DNA of 46,202 bases from an uncultured Lachnospiraceae bacterium (lineage in GTDB: Bacteria > Bacillota > Clostridia > Lachnospirales > Lachnospiraceae): NCBI GenBank assembly GCA_902766825.1, contig CACXFB010000018.1, positions 1 through 46,202 on the forward strand. Direction: 5' to 3'. Under the pieces are notes generated by a model. The model saw nothing but the letters and a program-made list of their open reading frames with translations, did not search any database and had not been told where the DNA came from. Below, piece by piece: positions 42,715 to 46,202 of the stretch. The position numbers were made by a program, and so were the translations under genes. Position 1 is the first letter of the stretch, and each line of letters opens with the position of its first letter.

Positions 42715-44277
42715 TTATGTAGGTTCATACACTATATCTTCAAGACGATTACATCTTTTAAACAGCTCGATATATACCATGAGCTGGCTTCTGGTAGATA
42801 TATCCAGTTTCTTATTCATGTTCGTGTTGTGTTTTTTTGCCGTTCCAATACTTATAAACATCTCTTTTGCAATATCATCAAGAACATAATCTTTAACATA
42901 ATAATTTAAAATAATGTGCTCCGTAGGAGTTAGCAGTTCGGTTCTGTTTTTAAATTCCACAAGCATTTCTTCTATTTTTTCAGGCAGCTCATTAATTCGC
43001 TTTCTTTCTTTCCTTGATAGAACAAATTCCTTAAGTTCTTCTATCTCAGTAATACGAAGTTCTGACTGAGCACTTTCTTTTCCGTCATCCTTGATATCCT
43101 CAAAGCCCTCAAGTATAGGTTTAACAAATTTTCTTGAAAGATAAAATGCAAGAAGTATCATGGCAGCTACAAAAAGTGCAACTACAATCATTACCATAAT
43201 ACGTTTTTTATGTATCTGCCTCATGCTTGTGGATTTTAGAACCATTACTCCAACTGCCCATTTTTCACCGTCGTCTCCGTTAATGCCAAGTTCTTTTTGA
43301 ACTCCCAGATAACTGCCGTTTTCGCAACTGTATGTAATATATTTTTTCCCTTTACGCCCTTCTAACTCTTCCGTTCCTCCAAGCCATGTGCCTTGCGTAT
43401 CTCCCGTCATTCCTCTGTCAATCTCAATAACATTATCATTTACAGGTGCTATAACCGTAATAATCGTGCCAAACTGTGATTCATGAACAGAATATTTACT
43501 TTGGAAATACTGGCTGTTTAAATCAACTCCACATATTCCGTAGAACTGACCGTCACTGCCTGTTACCGGCGTCCTAAGTTGTATGATATCTTCCCATGTC
43601 CCCGACAGTTTTTCCTTATCAGACCATATCATATCGCCATTACCGTCTTTAACAGATGTCATATCATTTATATCAAACTCAGGATTCCATCTCGTATGAA
43701 GTTCCACTCCATTTTCTTTTGCAAGACTTGCATTCCCCCTGTAGAGCACAGGATTTTTAGCAACCTTGCCGGCACTGTTACCTTTTCTTATATATATACC
43801 ACTTCTTGAATTTTTTGCATCTTCAATGCCTGTGTTTGCCGTAGCATCAAGCATTACATATACACCATTACACTTAGCCATCATGTATGTATCATAAACT
43901 TTCCCATACATCTGCTCCTGAAGCTCAAGCAATCCCTGTGAGGAATTATTAAGCTTATCTATGGATTTGCCCTTGTCAGACATGTAGTCTTCAATAATTC
44001 CTCCGATATCCTGTGAAAGATTATATGCATATCCCTCATACTCATCCATGTCCGATGTGACTTCATCACAAACCCTATCCAGATGATTATTAAGTTCCCA
44101 GGAAAGCCTGTCTTCTTCATTCCAGAACATCCCGCATCCGACAAACACAAGAACGGTAATTCCCACTGCCGCTAACAGCATGGATATAAGATATAACATC
44201 ATTCTTGCCCTTAGCGTCACATTCTGCTTACGGGCAACCTTTATAGTCTTTGCTATGTTACCAAATCTTTTTTTCAT
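42715..44277 (-). CDS. Membrane-bound Cache-domain regulator with LuxR-type DNA-binding domain
   Basis: This 520-residue protein has a transmembrane helix (about 26-48) and an extracellular region of about 310 residues resembling a double-Cache sensor (residues 50-360, with YGICGVDLNSQYF). A second transmembrane helix (about 368-390) follows, then a short linker and a C-terminal LuxR/GerE helix-turn-helix (LTPTEHIILNYYV, then AKEMFISIGTAKKHNTNMNK). This puts sensor and DNA-binding output in a single membrane protein without a kinase. It lies 6 nt after the solute-binding lipoprotein gene, so the two are probably co-expressed and may sense together. Confidence 0.85.
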   Translation of the reverse strand: MKKRFGNIAKTIKVARKQNVTLRARMMLYLISMLLAAVGITVLVFVGCGMFWNEEDRLSWELNNHLDRVCDEVTSDMDEYEGYAYNLSQDIGGIIEDYMSDKGKSIDKLNNSSQGLLELQEQMYGKVYDTYMMAKCNGVYVMLDATANTGIEDAKNSRSGIYIRKGNSAGKVAKNPVLYRGNASLAKENGVELHTRWNPEFDINDMTSVKDGNGDMIWSDKEKLSGTWEDIIQLRTPVTGSDGQFYGICGVDLNSQYFQSKYSVHESQFGTIITVIAPVNDNVIEIDRGMTGDTQGTWLGGTEELEGRKGKKYITYSCENGSYLGVQKELGINGDDGEKWAVGVMVLKSTSMRQIHKKRIMVMIVVALFVAAMILLAFYLSRKFVKPILEGFEDIKDDGKESAQSELRITEIEELKEFVLSRKERKRINELPEKIEEMLVEFKNRTELLTPTEHIILNYYVKDYVLDDIAKEMFISIGTAKKHNTNMNKKLDISTRSQLMVYIELFKRCNRLEDIVYEPT

Positions 44278-44283
44278 CCGTAA

Positions 44284-45630
44284 TCACTCCCCTTTAACTA
44301 CATCATTAACAAGTCTTTCATAAGTCTGCTGTATTATAAAATTACAGTCCTCATTTTGTCCGTACCTTGTAACCGCATCCCTAAACAGCTTTCGTATTCC
44401 CTTCTCAAATGAATCCTCCGTCTCAAGGTATGTTGCAAACTTAGGAGCAGTATAAAAACTATATTCCTTCTGAGTCTTAATATACGCTTCATAAAGGCTC
44501 TTATATTTTGGATTATCAAGCTTATCTATCGCCTCAGGCAAAAGATCAAATGCCTCATTTGTAACCGGCATATAACCTGTACTTGTTACAAATTTCACGT
44601 TATTCTCGGGACTTGTAAGCCACTTGATAAATGTAACCGCCGCCTGTTCTTTTTGTGGTGTGGACTTGACCGTACAAAGTCCTGCACCTCTTTGCATAAC
44701 CATCTTTTTAGCACCTTCAAAACAAGGTACCGGCAGAGCAATAACTTCAACAGGTTCCGAGTTGTTATCTTCATAAGTTACCTTATCCTCATAATAAAGA
44801 ACACTTGCCGATGAAGCCACACTTACAATCGCATCCCCTGTTCGAAGCGGTGCTGTCGCAAAGCCGTCTTCAAGCCACACACTTCCTGTCACTGAAGCCT
44901 TTGCCATCTGCTCATACGCAATATTAAACGCATCCTTACACACAACTTTATCTCCATCAAAGAAATCCTCTCCCATGGAAGTCACGCCGACCTGAAAATA
45001 ATTAAACCAGTAGTCATGTACAAAAAATGATTTACCTGTTTTTTCATAATATAAATTTGCGGTCTCAAACAAACCTTTCCATGTCGAAAGGTTATCAAGT
45101 GTTACTCCTGTTTCATTAGCAAAACGGTCAAATAAAGTTTTATTGACAAACATTATCTCCGTAGATTTTGCAACTGGAAACACAGTAAGCCTGTCATCCG
45201 TTACTCCCTCATCAATAAACTCCGGAATATATTGTGATAATTCATCCTCTGAGAAATAATCTTTGTAATCAACTAAGATATCCGAATCCGGCATTGCAAG
45301 AACCGTCTTAGGATATGAGACAAATATGTCCGGGAGAGCATCCGCTCCCGGCTCATTATTAGCGGCACGAAGCACATCATCATGAATGTCGCTTGTATTA
45401 GAAACTGCCGCAACCTGAATACGAATTCCCTCCTGTCTTCCGACAGTATTGTTGAACTCATCTATCAAATCATTCAACGGCGAATCCGTCTGTTCACCAT
45501 AAACATGCCACACAGTCAGCGTTAACGGCTCTTTTGTTTTATCTTTTTCCTGCGCACACGAAGATATAAAAACCAATACAAATAAAAGGCAAAAAATTAG
45601 CCCAAACTTCACCTTCCGATATCTTTTCAC
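44284..45630 (-). CDS. Extracellular solute-binding lipoprotein (family 1 type)
   Basis: This 448-residue protein starts at GTG 45630 with GGAGG upstream. It has a lipoprotein signal (FISSC, Cys about 25) and the carbohydrate-type binding-protein fold (LTLTVWHVYGEQTDSPL; PDIFVSYPKTVLAM; AAVTFIKWLTSPENN). No permease or ATPase follows it. Instead it is paired with the Cache-LuxR regulator and is divergent from a sodium:solute symporter. It may therefore present a ligand to the sensor rather than to a transporter. Confidence 0.88.
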   Translation of the reverse strand: MKRYRKVKFGLIFCLLFVLVFISSCAQEKDKTKEPLTLTVWHVYGEQTDSPLNDLIDEFNNTVGRQEGIRIQVAAVSNTSDIHDDVLRAANNEPGADALPDIFVSYPKTVLAMPDSDILVDYKDYFSEDELSQYIPEFIDEGVTDDRLTVFPVAKSTEIMFVNKTLFDRFANETGVTLDNLSTWKGLFETANLYYEKTGKSFFVHDYWFNYFQVGVTSMGEDFFDGDKVVCKDAFNIAYEQMAKASVTGSVWLEDGFATAPLRTGDAIVSVASSASVLYYEDKVTYEDNNSEPVEVIALPVPCFEGAKKMVMQRGAGLCTVKSTPQKEQAAVTFIKWLTSPENNVKFVTSTGYMPVTNEAFDLLPEAIDKLDNPKYKSLYEAYIKTQKEYSFYTAPKFATYLETEDSFEKGIRKLFRDAVTRYGQNEDCNFIIQQTYERLVNDVVKGE

Positions 45631-45791
45631 TACCTTTTTTCCTCCGAAAACCCTTGCCTTGCATTATCATTTTTAAACATTGAATGTTACAAATATTCAT
45701 TTCTTCCCTTTATAATGCGTGCTTATTAATTTTATAAAAAAATCGTAATTATTTCAATAGGTCAAAAGACATAACAACCTTCATTTTTATC

Positions 45792-45820
45792 TTGATAAAC
45801 CTCTCATACCATGATATATT
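45792..45820 (+). promoter_or_regulatory. Promoter of the sodium:solute symporter gene
   Basis: The plus strand has -35 TTGATA (45792-45797), 17 bp, then -10 TATATT (45815-45820). The leader of about 55 nt contains two TCCGG repeats before the AAGGAG ribosome site. Confidence 0.6.
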
Positions 45821-45881
45821 TTTTCTTGTATTTGGTTGTTATCCGGCTTTGTCCGGTCAGTGAAAAACAAGGAGATTTAAC

Positions 45882-46202
45882 ATGGTTAAAGTATCTATTT
45901 TAGTAGTTTATTTTGCAATTCTTGTGGGAATAGGAATTTATTGCCGCAAGCATGCCACTGATGTTAATGGGTTTGTTCTCGGTGGTCGTTCTGTTGGGCC
46001 ATGGCTTACAGCTTTCGCCTATGGAACATCTTATTTTTCGGCCGTAGTATTCGTTGGATATGCCGGTCAGTTTGGGTGGAAATACGGTATTGCATCAACA
46101 TGGGCAGGTATAGGTAACGCAATTATTGGTTCCCTTCTTGCTTGGCTTGTTCTCGGAAAAAGAACAAGAATCATGAGCCAGCATCTTGGTTCTGCTACAA
46201 TG
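45882..46202 (+). CDS. Sodium:solute symporter (SSS family), 5' part only
   Basis: The first 107 codons of a membrane transporter are present before the window ends. The start MVKVSILVVYFAILVGIGIY is followed by NGFVLGGRSVGPWLTAFAYG and SAVVFVGYAGQFG, which match the first helices of SSS-family proteins such as proline/pantothenate/sugar symporters. AAGGAG precedes ATG 45882. The substrate cannot be told. It is divergent from the binding protein and Cache-LuxR pair and is the likely target of that regulator. Confidence 0.9.
   Translation, partial: MVKVSILVVYFAILVGIGIYCRKHATDVNGFVLGGRSVGPWLTAFAYGTSYFSAVVFVGYAGQFGWKYGIASTWAGIGNAIIGSLLAWLVLGKRTRIMSQHLGSATM

Overview
The window looks like chromosome from a low-GC, anaerobic, Gram-positive Clostridia, most likely a Lachnospiraceae gut or rumen bacterium. 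This is inferred from the strong AGGAGG-type ribosome binding sites, DUF4358 and SGNH envelope proteins, a FeS-sensing IscR next to iscS-iscU, and many oxygen-sensitive iron-sulfur enzymes. Nearly everything is read from the minus strand. Only the tRNA, the XRE regulator, iscR and the terminal symporter are on the plus strand.

Layout: 1-6.4 kb holds tRNA-Gly(UCC), a lipoprotein, an SGNH hydrolase, a GH13 glucosidase, argF and a sugar-nucleotide epimerase-like protein. From 6.4 to 18.7 kb lies an AT-rich, one-direction operon of about 14 genes that I read as an undescribed small-molecule biosynthetic cluster. It has a seryl-tRNA-synthetase-like amino acid:[carrier protein] ligase with its own carrier protein, and a butirosin-BtrH-like protein. 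It also has a nucleotidyltransferase, an ATP-grasp ligase, HPr-kinase-like and guanylate-kinase-like P-loop enzymes, CYTH and histidine phosphatases, a RibD-type reductase, a HydE/BioB-like radical SAM protein and a two-permease ABC exporter. Four of its genes are broken, two of them at runs of seven A. A divergent XRE regulator sits at its head. Then come tadA, a Nudix hydrolase and a 385-bp repeat element (20226-20610).

From 20.6 to 42.2 kb is a sulfur and iron-sulfur super-cluster. At its core is a nitrogenase-like system: nifB, two NifX-like proteins, nifH, two separate D/K-type component-1 pairs and a nifS, ending in cysK. Upstream in the same direction are a sulfonate/nitrate-type ABC importer, a DUF4418 protein with a MacB-like ABC system, a LysR regulator, a MalY C-S lyase, a MetB-family trans-sulfuration enzyme, and iscS-iscU with divergent iscR. 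The component-1 proteins keep the P-cluster cysteines and the cofactor-ligand cysteine but lack the residues needed for N2 reduction. The enzyme is therefore more likely a nitrogenase-family reductase of another substrate. An organosulfur C-S bond, as in methylthio-alkane reductase, is my leading guess. The importer would bring in the compound, the reductase would free a thiol, and MalY/MetB/CysK would handle the sulfur.

The end (42.1-46.2 kb) holds two small genes, a Cache-LuxR membrane regulator paired with a solute-binding lipoprotein, and the start of a sodium:solute symporter. Functions are from motif recognition by eye; no database search was possible.
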